DNA from: Niastella caeni
Lineage (GTDB): Bacteria; Bacteroidota; Bacteroidia; Chitinophagales; Chitinophagaceae
Reading direction: 5' to 3'
Assembly (NCBI RefSeq): GCF_004834005.1
Contig: NZ_STFF01000001.1
Location: 619,347-683,346 of the forward strand
Length of the DNA: 64,000 nt
The stretch's first letter is position 1. The number at the start of each line of letters is the position of its first letter. The translations under genes and the position numbers were made by a program. This document shows, piece by piece, positions 35,958-44,255 of the stretch. Under the pieces are notes generated by a model, which was not told the DNA's origin, searched no databases, and worked only from the letters and a program-made list of their open reading frames with translations.

Positions 35958-36092
35958 CTAAGTAATCTAATCTTCTTCATTAAAGCAGACAACAACGTAG
36001 AGATCTCTATATAGATAGTCACAGGAGTAAATTATAAGTCTTAGGTTAAAGTACGCCACACGATCCTTAGGAAGGACGGGTGGTTTTTTTTT
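35958..36092 (+). ncRNA. Candidate small RNA divergent from oxyR, ending in a strong terminator
   Basis: There is no plus-strand gene before it, yet 36056-36083 forms a good stem (CCAC, CG and TCCTT pair with GTGG, CG and AAGGA; loop AGG) followed by nine T. Something short must be ended there. A possible promoter is TTG 35927 with AAGTTTTG 35950-35957 (weak, 6 of 8). Position relative to oxyR is the same as that of oxyS in enterobacteria. The start given is a guess from the weak promoter; no similarity to OxyS sequence is claimed. Confidence 0.35.
36056..36092 (+). terminator. Plus-strand terminator without an upstream gene
   Basis: Interrupted 11-bp stem with a three-base loop and a run of nine T (36084-36092). 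The nearest plus-strand coding gene ends 1.2 kb upstream with oxyR in between. Confidence 0.75.
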
Positions 36093-36094
36093 CG

Positions 36095-36122
36095 TGAATG
36101 GTGAATGGCCAATGTTCAATGG
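36095..36122 (+). repeat. Four-unit heptamer array (NNAATGN)
   Basis: AATG at 36097, 36104, 36111 and 36118, exactly 7 bp apart, starting just after the orphan terminator. Confidence 0.7.
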
Positions 36123-36162
36123 TAAAGGTCCAACTTCAGCAGGGAAACTATGAAACTAAAAA

Positions 36163-36178
36163 CCCCGAACCATCGGGG
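36163..36178 (-). terminator. Terminator of the first TIGR04222 gene
   Basis: CCCCGA and TCGGGG pair around ACCA; on the minus strand the stem is followed by TTTTTAG. About 110 bases after the stop. Confidence 0.7.
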
Positions 36179-36264
36179 CAATTTGTGAATAATGAATCCG
36201 CCTTCGCGCTTCGGTGAAAAAGTCGTGCTATAACTGTATTTGCTTAAGCGTGTAGCTTGCCTTC

Positions 36265-36290
36265 CTCCCCTTTAGGGGCCGGGGGTGTAC
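36265..36290. repeat. Stop-codon repeat CCCCTTTAGGGGC(C/T)GGGGG, copy 1
   Basis: CTCCCCTTTAGGGGCCGGGG followed by GTGTAC, ending at the stop of the first TIGR04222 gene. Almost the same sequence sits at the stop of the first S66 peptidase gene (39529-39556). Confidence 0.75.
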
Positions 36291-37711
36291 TAATCTCCTC
36301 CTCCACAACCACCGCATCCGCCACCACAACCTCCTCCTCCTCCTCCACTGCAACCACCACCACCGCCGCTGCAACTGCTGCATGAACCAGTTACGTTTGC
36401 TGCTTTTGTATGATCGATTACAGGGTACACACTAAAAATACCTGCCAGCACTATGCCATCGGAAAACCAGTTAATGGCATCGTTTCCATCCATGGCAAAC
36501 TCACCAACTAACTTATCTCCGTACAGTGAACCCACGTCCTGTTGAAGCCTTGCCAGGACCTCCACCTTTTTAAAAATGATTGCTTTACGGGAAACCATTT
36601 TAGTTAGCGCCATGGAAGCAAGCACCAGCAATACCATTTCCCAGAAAAGATATCCTACATCTTTGCCATTGGCCAATCCCTGGAACAACCGGGCAATACC
36701 TACGGCATATGGGACCATCAATAAATGGTATCTTTTAAAGAAAGGCTCTTTGTGATAAGCCAGCAGGTACAACTTTTGTAACACCGGATGCATGTTGCTC
36801 TCATCATTATACCAGTTACAGGCGATCATGTCATAAGTAACACTGCTGCTTTCTTCATTTAAAAAACCTGCTATCAACGGGTTCTGTTCATTATCCGGCC
36901 TGTAGTAGCGGTTTCTATACACTATAAACTGTTTATCGGAAGTAAGACCTAATAAATTTCTACGTACCAGGTCTACGATCGCAGTCTGAACAGCCCGGTG
37001 CTTTCCATAAAGGAACTGAGCCAATTGATAAACAGTAGCGTCTGTGGGAAAATGGGTAGTAACAAGTTGATGTAATGCCCGGCCTTTTTCATTTTGAAGA
37101 ATAACATAACAAATGATGCAGGTTATTGCCAGGAGCGGGAAGAAAACTAAAAACTGAGGGCCATCGAGCGAAAAAGGAAATAGATCTTTGTGCAGGTAAG
37201 CACTAACGGTAAGCGTGAACAATAACAACATTAAAATAAGAGCGATCACTTCATTTCTTATACTCCAGGTGGGTTCGGGAATTAACTCATACTCCGGAGG
37301 CGGTGGCCAAATGTCATTGGGCGGAGGTGATTCAAAAACGGATTGGTATAAAGTAAGCGTAGCTGCATACCAATCAAGGTGCTTGTGATCTTCTTCATCC
37401 CCTCCCCGGGATGGATAATGATGGATGTCTTTGCCAAGTGTGTTTTTACACAGATCGATCCAGTACGATTTAGTGTAAGTGAGGTGTAAGTGCCAGGCTT
37501 CATCTACAGCCTGTGAGGGGGAAGCGCCATTTGGAGAGATACAACATAAGAAGATGAATTTCCGGTATTCCTCAACAACCCGTTCAGTAAAGGTGGGCGA
37601 CCATTTTTGCTTTGCAGATAATTTGCTGGAGAAGGTAATTTCTGCATTCGGGTCATCGAGGGGAAATTGTTGAATTGCACTCCAAAGGCCACTGTGTTCT
37701 TCAATTTTCAT
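36290..37711 (-). CDS. TIGR04222-type membrane protein with Gly/Cys tail (copy 1)
   Basis: The N-terminal domain (LWSAIQQFPLDDPNAEITFSSKL...VDEAWHLHLTYTKSYW...LGKDIHHYPSRGG) is the glycine-rich-domain-protein-like module typical of TIGR04222 proteins. Two membrane spans follow at about residues 152-168 and 184-201, then a cytoplasmic-looking region, then two more spans near 346 and 365. The last 30 residues are almost only Gly and Cys with some Ser (for example GGCSGGGGGGCGGGCGGCGG). Function is unknown; the Cys-rich tail suggests metal binding, cross-linking or a processing substrate. A paralogue lies immediately upstream. Confidence 0.85.
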   Translation of the reverse strand: MKIEEHSGLWSAIQQFPLDDPNAEITFSSKLSAKQKWSPTFTERVVEEYRKFIFLCCISPNGASPSQAVDEAWHLHLTYTKSYWIDLCKNTLGKDIHHYPSRGGDEEDHKHLDWYAATLTLYQSVFESPPPNDIWPPPPEYELIPEPTWSIRNEVIALILMLLLFTLTVSAYLHKDLFPFSLDGPQFLVFFPLLAITCIICYVILQNEKGRALHQLVTTHFPTDATVYQLAQFLYGKHRAVQTAIVDLVRRNLLGLTSDKQFIVYRNRYYRPDNEQNPLIAGFLNEESSSVTYDMIACNWYNDESNMHPVLQKLYLLAYHKEPFFKRYHLLMVPYAVGIARLFQGLANGKDVGYLFWEMVLLVLASMALTKMVSRKAIIFKKVEVLARLQQDVGSLYGDKLVGEFAMDGNDAINWFSDGIVLAGIFSVYPVIDHTKAANVTGSCSSCSGGGGGCSGGGGGGCGGGCGGCGGGD

Positions 37712-37903
37712 AATTCTGTCTTTGGTTACACAAAGTTATAACGGAGTTATGCAAACGTGCAAGCAACTATGTATTACCAAATTGTTAAGGAGCGTGGAAC
37801 GTGTGAAACGTGAACACGGCTGCAAGCAGCAAGCCGAAGGCTGAAATACAAGTAAGCTTCATTTTAATCTGTTTTCGCTCTGGGCTTTTGCCTTCTGTAG
37901 TCC

Positions 37904-37934
37904 ATTATCACATTAGCAAATTAGCACATTAATC
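37904..37934. repeat. Octamer array (ATTANCNN) overlapping a stop codon
   Basis: ATTA at 37904, 37912, 37920 and 37928, exactly 8 bp apart; the last unit holds the stop codon of the second TIGR04222 gene. Confidence 0.75.
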
Positions 37935-39404
37935 TCCTCCTCCCCCACAGCCGCCACAGCCACTACCATCACTACCGCAACTGATGTTGCTGTAGCTACA
38001 ACTGGTTACACCACCACAACTGTCAGCGCCTGTGCTGTTGTCGCCACCCGACTTGTTATCCCGGTTCCTCCAACCAGACACAAAAGGGCTGCGTGCAAGT
38101 GTTGCTGCCGGGAAAATGGCAAACATCGATGCCAGCATAAGCCCCGGCGGTAGCCAGTCTAACACGGTTTGTCCGTTGCGGGCATAATCATTTACCACTT
38201 CATCGCTGTGCAGTGTTCTATCTCCTTTATTATCCTGCAGCAGGTTTTTCACTCTATCAAAACACACCTTATCCGTTGAAAAATTATACTCCATAATCAG
38301 TGCGCCGATTATCAGGACTGCTATTTCCAGCAACAGGAAAAGAACAGGCCTGTCGTTATAAATGCCCTGCGTTACCCGTGCCAATCCTATAAATAAAACA
38401 ATAAGTATAACCAGGTATTTCCTGAAGAATGATTCTTTTTGATCCCCCACCCAAAACAGTTGCGAGATTGCAGGATGTTCAAAATCTGTTTGCTTATACC
38501 AATCGTTTGCAATTACATCATATTCTACCGTGCTATTATCAGCCTTGCTCAATAAACCGGGAACAAGCGGGTTGTCTTCTTTTTCCGGCGCCTGATATCG
38601 TTGCCTCAGCGCAACTATTTTTCCATTATCGTTTACTTGTACCAGGTCACGCCGATAGAGATCTACCAGGCAGGTCTCTACAGCCCGGTCCTTGCCATAC
38701 ACCGCATAAGTAAGTTGGTAAATAGAAAGATCTCCGGGCGACCAGGCATCCACCACCTTTTTCAGGTACGCCAGTTTATTTTTCTGCAACAGGTAGTGTG
38801 CTATAAAAGCAGCCACTATGAGGAAGATGTAAAAAAGCAGGAACTGTTTTCCATTTATCGAAAACGGCGACGCTTCTCCGGTAAAAAAGTAATTGATGGC
38901 AAAAGGCAACAACAAAATCAACACTACAATCGCTGCCACTTGGTTATCTATGCGATATGGCTGTGCGGCAATTGTAATAGACTGTTTACTGGGTTGTGGC
39001 CAAATGTCAGCCGGTGGCCGGGTGCCGAAAACCGATTCATATAGTTGCAGGGTCTCTGCATACCAGTTTGAATGCTTATGGTTTTCCTTGTCGCCACCTG
39101 TTGAGGGATAATGATGAATATCCTTACCCAGGGTATTTTTACAGAAAGCATTCCAGTACGATTGGGTATAGGTAAGGTGCAGGTGCCAGGCTTCGTCTAC
39201 CGCCTGTGAGGGAGATGCGCCTTTCGGAGAGATACAACATAAAAAAATAAACTTACGGTATTCTTCAATAACCCGTTCGGTAAAAGCAGGTGACCATTTC
39301 TGTTTGTCGGCCAGTTTTTTTGAGAACGTGATCGTGGCGTTTGGTTCGTCAAACGCAAACTGTTGAATGTTGTTCCAAAGTGGCTGGTGTTCGGGCAGAT
39401 TCAT
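37929..39404 (-). CDS. TIGR04222-type membrane protein with Gly/Cys tail (copy 2)
   Basis: Paralogue of the downstream gene with the same N-terminal module (LWNNIQQFAFDEPNATITFSKKL, VDEAWHLHLTYTQSYW, LGKDIHHYPSTGG), similar spans and a Cys/Gly/Ser tail (CGSDGSGCGGCGGGGD) that is less regular than in copy 1. I start at ATG 39404 (MNLPEHQPLW), which aligns with the start of copy 1; an upstream in-frame Met at 39452 would add 16 unrelated residues. Gap between the pair is about 220 bases with an octamer array, so the two are not tightly coupled. Confidence 0.85.
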   Translation of the reverse strand: MNLPEHQPLWNNIQQFAFDEPNATITFSKKLADKQKWSPAFTERVIEEYRKFIFLCCISPKGASPSQAVDEAWHLHLTYTQSYWNAFCKNTLGKDIHHYPSTGGDKENHKHSNWYAETLQLYESVFGTRPPADIWPQPSKQSITIAAQPYRIDNQVAAIVVLILLLPFAINYFFTGEASPFSINGKQFLLFYIFLIVAAFIAHYLLQKNKLAYLKKVVDAWSPGDLSIYQLTYAVYGKDRAVETCLVDLYRRDLVQVNDNGKIVALRQRYQAPEKEDNPLVPGLLSKADNSTVEYDVIANDWYKQTDFEHPAISQLFWVGDQKESFFRKYLVILIVLFIGLARVTQGIYNDRPVLFLLLEIAVLIIGALIMEYNFSTDKVCFDRVKNLLQDNKGDRTLHSDEVVNDYARNGQTVLDWLPPGLMLASMFAIFPAATLARSPFVSGWRNRDNKSGGDNSTGADSCGGVTSCSYSNISCGSDGSGCGGCGGGGD

Positions 39405-39445
39405 TTGAATAGGATGGTTATTGTTGTGAATGGGGAATGGGGAAA

Positions 39446-39530
39446 GCTTCAAGCTGCACGCTGCAAGCTAAAAGCAAAAACAGCTTTGATCTCCGGATAA
39501 CTTGTCAACCTATCAACTTGTCAACTTACT
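39446..39530 (+). repeat. Five-unit heptamer array (GCTNNAA) followed by four-unit octamer array (AACTTGTC)
   Basis: Heptamers start at 39446, 39453, 39460, 39467 and 39474 (GCTTCAA, GCTGCAC, GCTGCAA and two more). Octamers start at 39499, 39507, 39515 and 39523. The two words are unrelated but lie side by side. The heptamer word recurs at 49136-49170. Confidence 0.85.
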
Positions 39531-39556
39531 CCCTTTAGGGGCTGGGGGTTTACTCC
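39529..39556. repeat. Stop-codon repeat CCCCTTTAGGGGC(C/T)GGGGG, copy 2
   Basis: CTCCCTTTAGGGGCTGGGGG followed by TTTACTCC; the TTA is the stop codon of the S66 gene. Compare 36265-36290. Confidence 0.75.
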
Positions 39557-40458
39557 TCCAAACTAACTTTCGTTTTCCCTACCTTCAACTTATACCCAAC
39601 TCCCACTTTCAATGCGTAATTTTCTTTTTCATGGCTCACGGGAAAACCAAAACAAACCGGGTAATCATATTCCTTAACGATGTTATGAATGATCTCATAC
39701 ACGTTTTGCCCAAATGGCCGCTCGGTATCCTTTGTGTCACTAAAGCCGCCGATGATCAGTCCGGCCAGTTTATCCAGTTTACCGCTTCTTTTCAACTGCA
39801 GCATCATGCGGTCGATATTGTACAGGTACTCCCCAATATCTTCCAGGAAAAGGATCCTGCCTTTTGTTTTTATATCTGAAGGCGAACCTACCAAATGCGC
39901 CAATAACGCCAGGTTACCGCCTACCAGTTCGCCAATCGCTTCTCCTTTCTGATTAAACTCATGGCCCGCACATTCGTACTTTATATGTTTTCCTGTGAGC
40001 ACATTCTTCAATGACTTCACAAATTCGTTGTTATAGCCGCCATCATTAAACGCACCGGCCATGGGCGCATGTAGGGTGGCGATACTATAATTGGAATAGA
40101 TATGCGAATGCAGCACCGTTATATCACTAAACCCTATCACCCATTTGGGCTGCTTTTTAAATTTCTTAAAGCTGATGTGATCTATAATGCGGCTTAATCC
40201 ATATCCGCCGCGGGCACATAGTACGGCATGTACTTCATCATCGTCGAGTATTTGTTGAAAATTGATCAGTCGTTCTTCATCGGTACCGGAAAAGTAAGTG
40301 GTGGAATGGCTGCCAACGGTAGTGCCCACCTTCACTTTATATCCCCATTGTTGTAATACATCAATGCATGTTTGCGCTTTTTCTATTGCCATAAACCCCG
40401 AAGGACATACCAATGCGATTGTGTTACCTGGCTGTAAATAGGGAGGAATTTTTACCAT
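39550..40458 (-). CDS. LD-carboxypeptidase, peptidase family S66 (cytoplasmic copy)
   Basis: S66 enzymes such as LdcA remove the terminal D-Ala from the tetrapeptide during murein recycling. The Ser nucleophile is in IGFSDITVLH, the Glu in FLEDIGEYLYN and the His in PVSHEKENYAL; CARGGYG and LVGGNLALL are family landmarks. Length 302 aa. There is no signal peptide, so it is likely cytoplasmic, where LdcA works. A second, exported S66 gene lies 73 bases upstream on the same strand. Confidence 0.92.
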   Translation of the reverse strand: MVKIPPYLQPGNTIALVCPSGFMAIEKAQTCIDVLQQWGYKVKVGTTVGSHSTTYFSGTDEERLINFQQILDDDEVHAVLCARGGYGLSRIIDHISFKKFKKQPKWVIGFSDITVLHSHIYSNYSIATLHAPMAGAFNDGGYNNEFVKSLKNVLTGKHIKYECAGHEFNQKGEAIGELVGGNLALLAHLVGSPSDIKTKGRILFLEDIGEYLYNIDRMMLQLKRSGKLDKLAGLIIGGFSDTKDTERPFGQNVYEIIHNIVKEYDYPVCFGFPVSHEKENYALKVGVGYKLKVGKTKVSLEE

Positions 40459-40531
40459 TATCTATTTATTTGTAAAGCCAAACGGCTAAATGTTACAATG
40501 AATATCCAAATTTAAGCAAACCTTTCTACCA

Positions 40532-41551
40532 TCAAATTTCCCGCAACGTTGCTTCGGTGGTCGAAACGGTTAACCGATGAACGACCCCACATTTTAACGC
40601 ATAATTATTTCGTTGATGCCCAACGGGAAAATCAAAACAAACGGGGTAATTATACTCTTTTACTTTATCAAGCACAATATCCTGTAACGTACGGCCAAAT
40701 TCTTCACCAACATCATCGGGTTTTATCTTAAAACCGCCGACGATCAACCCGGCCAGTTTTTCCAGTTTACCGGTGCGCTTCAGGTTCCAGAACATACGAT
40801 CGATGCTGTACAAATATTCCCCGGTATCTTCTACAAATAATATTTTATTGGTGGTGCGAAGGTCCGACTTTGTGCCGGCCAGGGTTTCAATCAGTTTCAG
40901 GTTACCACCAATAAGCGTGCCTTCCGCCCTGCCGGGTTTATTTTGTAAATGCACCGGCGCCGTATATTTCATTTTTTGCCCTGTTAACGCCTGTTTTATG
41001 GAGAGAATTGTTTCAATCTGGATGGGTTCCGCTTTATTCCAGTCGTCGGGAAAGCTATTGCACATTTTTGAATGGATAGAAGCAATGCCGTAATTCCGGT
41101 TCAGGTGGCAGTGCAATACCGTAACATCGCTAAAGCCGATGATCCATTTAGGCTGTGCGGCCAGTTTGGTGAAATTTAATTTATCAATAATACGTACGAA
41201 GCCGTAACCGCCACGGGCACACATAATGGCTTTTACTTTGGGATCATCGATCATTTGTTGAAAATCGCGCGCCCGTTCCTCATCGGTTCCACCAAACGTA
41301 AAATCTTTTTTGCCCACTGTATCGCCCACCTTAATGTTAAACCCCCACTCCACCATTTGTATCATGGCCGGCTGAATTTCTTCCAGGGTAATGGAACCGG
41401 CCGGGCAGGTTATGCCAACCGTATCGCCAGGTTTAAGATAGCGGGGTAGAATGGGCGCAGCCGGATCTTTTTCATCACTAACCAATGCAGACCAACCAGG
41501 AACAGGCAATCCGGCTACCAGGAATGAGGATAAAAAGTGCTTACGGTTCAT
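40532..41551 (-). CDS. LD-carboxypeptidase, peptidase family S66 (exported copy)
   Basis: Paralogue of the downstream S66 enzyme. Ser in IGFSDVTVLH, Glu in FVEDTGEYLYS and His in PVGHQRNNYAL are all kept. It has an extra N-terminal signal (MNRKHFLSSFLVAGLPVPG), so this copy should act in the periplasm on intact peptidoglycan or imported muropeptides. The pair would thus cover the same reaction on both sides of the inner membrane. Confidence 0.9.
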   Translation of the reverse strand: MNRKHFLSSFLVAGLPVPGWSALVSDEKDPAAPILPRYLKPGDTVGITCPAGSITLEEIQPAMIQMVEWGFNIKVGDTVGKKDFTFGGTDEERARDFQQMIDDPKVKAIMCARGGYGFVRIIDKLNFTKLAAQPKWIIGFSDVTVLHCHLNRNYGIASIHSKMCNSFPDDWNKAEPIQIETILSIKQALTGQKMKYTAPVHLQNKPGRAEGTLIGGNLKLIETLAGTKSDLRTTNKILFVEDTGEYLYSIDRMFWNLKRTGKLEKLAGLIVGGFKIKPDDVGEEFGRTLQDIVLDKVKEYNYPVCFDFPVGHQRNNYALKCGVVHRLTVSTTEATLREI

Positions 41552-41624
41552 GTAACGAATATATATTTTAAATATACCGGAAATCTATATCAGCCAATCT
41601 TGTCAAAATACTAATTTTATCTTC

Positions 41625-41795
41625 ATGTATTTTCGCTTTATACAGGCAATTTTTCTGTGTATAGTGCTGATTGGCTGGGTGGCTTATCAAATATTAATAC
41701 GCAAAAAACCCGTAGCCCAGATCAATGACGATGTCATGATGATTGCATTTTTTATAGCCGTGTGGACCGGTATCGTATTATGGCTGGTTTATTAA
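41625..41795 (+). CDS. 56-aa membrane protein with two spans
   Basis: ATG 41625 opens a frame MYFRFIQAIFLCIVLIGWVAY, then a short basic/acidic loop (RKKPVAQINDD), then a second span (MMIAFFIAVWTGIVLWLVY) and a stop. Two clean hydrophobic segments with a charged hairpin between them are unlikely by chance. Third codon positions look like those of neighbouring genes. No family is recognised. It is divergent from the exported S66 gene. Confidence 0.6.
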   Translation: MYFRFIQAIFLCIVLIGWVAYQILIRKKPVAQINDDVMMIAFFIAVWTGIVLWLVY

Positions 41796-41840
41796 CTCCC
41801 CTGAATTATCAATTCTTAAGAAATATGCCCCCAACCACCT

Positions 41841-41931
41841 GAAAACTGGAACCCGGTAACCTGCATATCGCGAGGTTCAACCCAAAACTGGAAACCGGAA
41901 CCCGGAGCCCGGGAACTGGCGCCCGGTAACC
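41841..41931 (+). repeat. Heptamer arrays (GGNAACC), three plus seven units
   Basis: Three units at 41841-41861 and seven at 41883-41931 (for example GGAAACC, GGAACCC, GGCGCCC, GGTAACC), all in one orientation, upstream of metG. The word is the complement of GGTTACC seen at 17952 and 52728. Confidence 0.85.
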
Positions 41932-41957
41932 AATTTTATCCCTTCCCCCCGAATAGT

Positions 41958-41965
41958 TATTTTTG
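41958..41965 (+). promoter_or_regulatory. -7 box of metG (TATTTTTG)
   Basis: An exact TAnnTTTG box about 100 bases before the ATG. The -33 position at 19 bases reads TTA instead of TTG. Confidence 0.5.
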
Positions 41966-42063
41966 CAATCCACCCTTCGCCAGCACCCGCTGCATAGCGA
42001 TATGCTGTACAAGCGAGCGTGGCAAGGAACGATGATTAGCATTACTAAAGACGATCAAACAAA

Positions 42064-44178
42064 ATGAGCAATTTTAAGCGCTATTTAGTCACAGCGGCCC
42101 TGCCGTACGCCAATGGTCCCGTGCATATCGGTCACCTGGCAGGCTGCTATTTACCGGCTGATATTTACGTGCGTTACCAACGGGCGCAGAAAAGAGATAT
42201 TAAATTTATTGGTGGCAGCGATGAACATGGGGTGCCCATTACCATCCGTGCCATGAAAGAAGGCGTGAGCCCGCAACAAATTGTAGATAAATACCATGCC
42301 CTGATCAGGGAAAGCTTTGATCAGATGGGTATTTCTTTCGATATCTATTCCCGCACTTCCAACAAAGTACACCATGAAACGGCCGCCGCCTTTTTCAAAA
42401 AGCTGTACGACGATGGGCTGTTCGAGGAAAAAGAGACCGAACAGTATTATGATGAAAAAACCAATACGTTCCTCGCCGACCGGTACATTACCGGTACCTG
42501 TCCCGTTTGCGCCAACCCCAATGCTTACGGCGATCAGTGCGAGAAATGCGGTTCTTCATTAAGTCCTGAACAATTGATCAACCCGCGCAGCACCCTCAGC
42601 GATGCCGTGCCTGTAAAACGGAAAACCAAACACTGGTATTTTCCGCTGCAGAATTATGAGGACTGGCTGAAGGACTGGATCCTGGAAGGTCATAAAGAAT
42701 GGAAGAACAACGTATATGGACAGTGCAAAAGCTGGCTCGATAGCGGATTGCAAAGCCGCGCCATGACGCGCGACAGCAGTTGGGGCGTGAAAGTGCCGTT
42801 GCCCGATACCGAAGGCAAAGTGCTGTACGTTTGGTTCGATGCCCCCATCGGTTATATTTCTGCAACGAAAGAATTAACTGAAGACTGGGCCGATTACTGG
42901 TGTAAGGAAGACACCAAGCTGGTGCATTTCATTGGGAAAGACAATATTGTTTTTCACTGTATCATTTTCCCGGCGATGTTGAAAGCGCATGGCGAATTCA
43001 TACTGCCTGATAACGTGCCGGCCAATGAGTTTTTAAATATTGAAGGCGATAAAGTATCAACCAGCCGCAACTGGGCGGTATGGGTGCATGAATACATAAA
43101 AGATTTTCCGGGTTGTGAAGACGTGTTGCGGTATGTGCTGTGCAGCAACGCACCCGAAAGCAAAGACAATGATTTTACCTGGAAAGATTTTCAGGACCGC
43201 AATAACAGCGAACTGGTTTCCATCTTCGGCAACTTTGTGAACCGCGCCTTCGTGCTTATGCACAAATTATGCGGTGGTAAAGTACCGCCATTACATGCAG
43301 ATGTACTGGACGAAGTTGACAAGAACCTGTTGGCCGAATTTGAAATTGCCAAAGGAAAAGTGGAAGAGAGCCTGGAGAATTTCAAATTCCGCGATGCGCT
43401 GTTTGAGGTTATTGACCTGGCAAGAAAGGGCAACAAATACATGCAGGAAAAAGAACCCTGGATCGTTGCCAAGCGCCTGACAGAAGACCCTGACGCACAA
43501 AAACTGATCGATAACTGTCTGCACATTTGTTTGCAGTTGACCGCCAACCTGGCAATATTGATCAATCCTTTCCTGCCCTCCACTTCTAAAAAAATGCTGC
43601 ACCTGATGAAGGTGGTAGATAAATTATTGGATTGGGACAATGCCGGTAAAACAAAATTGCTAAGTGTTGGTTATAGTTTACGGGCGCCGGAATTATTATT
43701 CAGGAAAATAGAAAACGAAGAGATAGAAGCGCAGGTAGCCAAATTAAAAGCTGGTTTAATTAAACCAGTTGAAACAGTGAAGCCTGAGGCAGAAACAAAG
43801 AAGGGCGAAACCGCAGCAGCCGATGCTGGCGCTGAACCCAAAACAGTGAAAGAACAGATCCAGTACGATGATTTTGCCAAGCTCGATCTTCGGGTAGGCA
43901 CCATTGTGGCTGCGGAGAAAGTGCCCAAGGCCGATAAGCTGTTAAAGTTGCAGGTTGACCTGGGTTTTGAAACCCGTACGATTGTTTCGGGTATTGCAGC
44001 ACATTTTAAACCCGAGGACATCACCGGTAAACAGGTGGTGGTGGTAGCCAACCTGGCGCCCCGTAAAATGCGCGGCATTGAAAGCAACGGCATGATATTA
44101 ATGGCGGAAGACAAAACAGGTAAACTGCATTTTGTGAATCCCGTCGATGCAATTGATAACGGTTCATCTGTTAGTTAA
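42064..44178 (+). CDS. metG: Methionyl-tRNA synthetase with C-terminal tRNA-binding domain
   Basis: The class I motif HIGH occurs in [15 protein letters not shown] and the second signature is the variant KVSTS ([13 protein letters not shown]). A zinc knuckle is formed by CPVCANPN and CEKCGSS. The anticodon domain follows, then a Glu/Lys/Ala-rich linker (about 570-600) and the C-terminal Arc1p/EMAP-like OB fold ([35 protein letters not shown]), which helps tRNA binding and dimerisation. Length 704 aa is normal for this two-part form. Own promoter and terminator. Confidence 0.97.
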   Translation: MSNFKRYLVTAALPYANGPVHIGHLAGCYLPADIYVRYQRAQKRDIKFIGGSDEHGVPITIRAMKEGVSPQQIVDKYHALIRESFDQMGISFDIYSRTSNKVHHETAAAFFKKLYDDGLFEEKETEQYYDEKTNTFLADRYITGTCPVCANPNAYGDQCEKCGSSLSPEQLINPRSTLSDAVPVKRKTKHWYFPLQNYEDWLKDWILEGHKEWKNNVYGQCKSWLDSGLQSRAMTRDSSWGVKVPLPDTEGKVLYVWFDAPIGYISATKELTEDWADYWCKEDTKLVHFIGKDNIVFHCIIFPAMLKAHGEFILPDNVPANEFLNIEGDKVSTSRNWAVWVHEYIKDFPGCEDVLRYVLCSNAPESKDNDFTWKDFQDRNNSELVSIFGNFVNRAFVLMHKLCGGKVPPLHADVLDEVDKNLLAEFEIAKGKVEESLENFKFRDALFEVIDLARKGNKYMQEKEPWIVAKRLTEDPDAQKLIDNCLHICLQLTANLAILINPFLPSTSKKMLHLMKVVDKLLDWDNAGKTKLLSVGYSLRAPELLFRKIENEEIEAQVAKLKAGLIKPVETVKPEAETKKGETAAADAGAEPKTVKEQIQYDDFAKLDLRVGTIVAAEKVPKADKLLKLQVDLGFETRTIVSGIAAHFKPEDITGKQVVVVANLAPRKMRGIESNGMILMAEDKTGKLHFVNPVDAIDNGSSVS

Positions 44179-44198
44179 ATAGATTATTCACCATTGTG

Positions 44199-44234
44199 CC
44201 CCACTTGTTTTGCGCAATGGCAAATCAAGTGGGG
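44199..44234 (+). terminator. Terminator of metG
   Basis: CCCCACTTG and CAAGTGGGG pair around an 18-base loop, followed by TTCATTTTTT. Confidence 0.8.
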
Positions 44235-44255
44235 TTCATTTTTTAATACTAGTAT

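Noticed and set aside
41796..42063. SAM or T-box type riboswitch before metG
   Set aside because: The leader is filled by heptamer arrays and shows no T-box motif, specifier hairpin or SAM aptamer landmarks.
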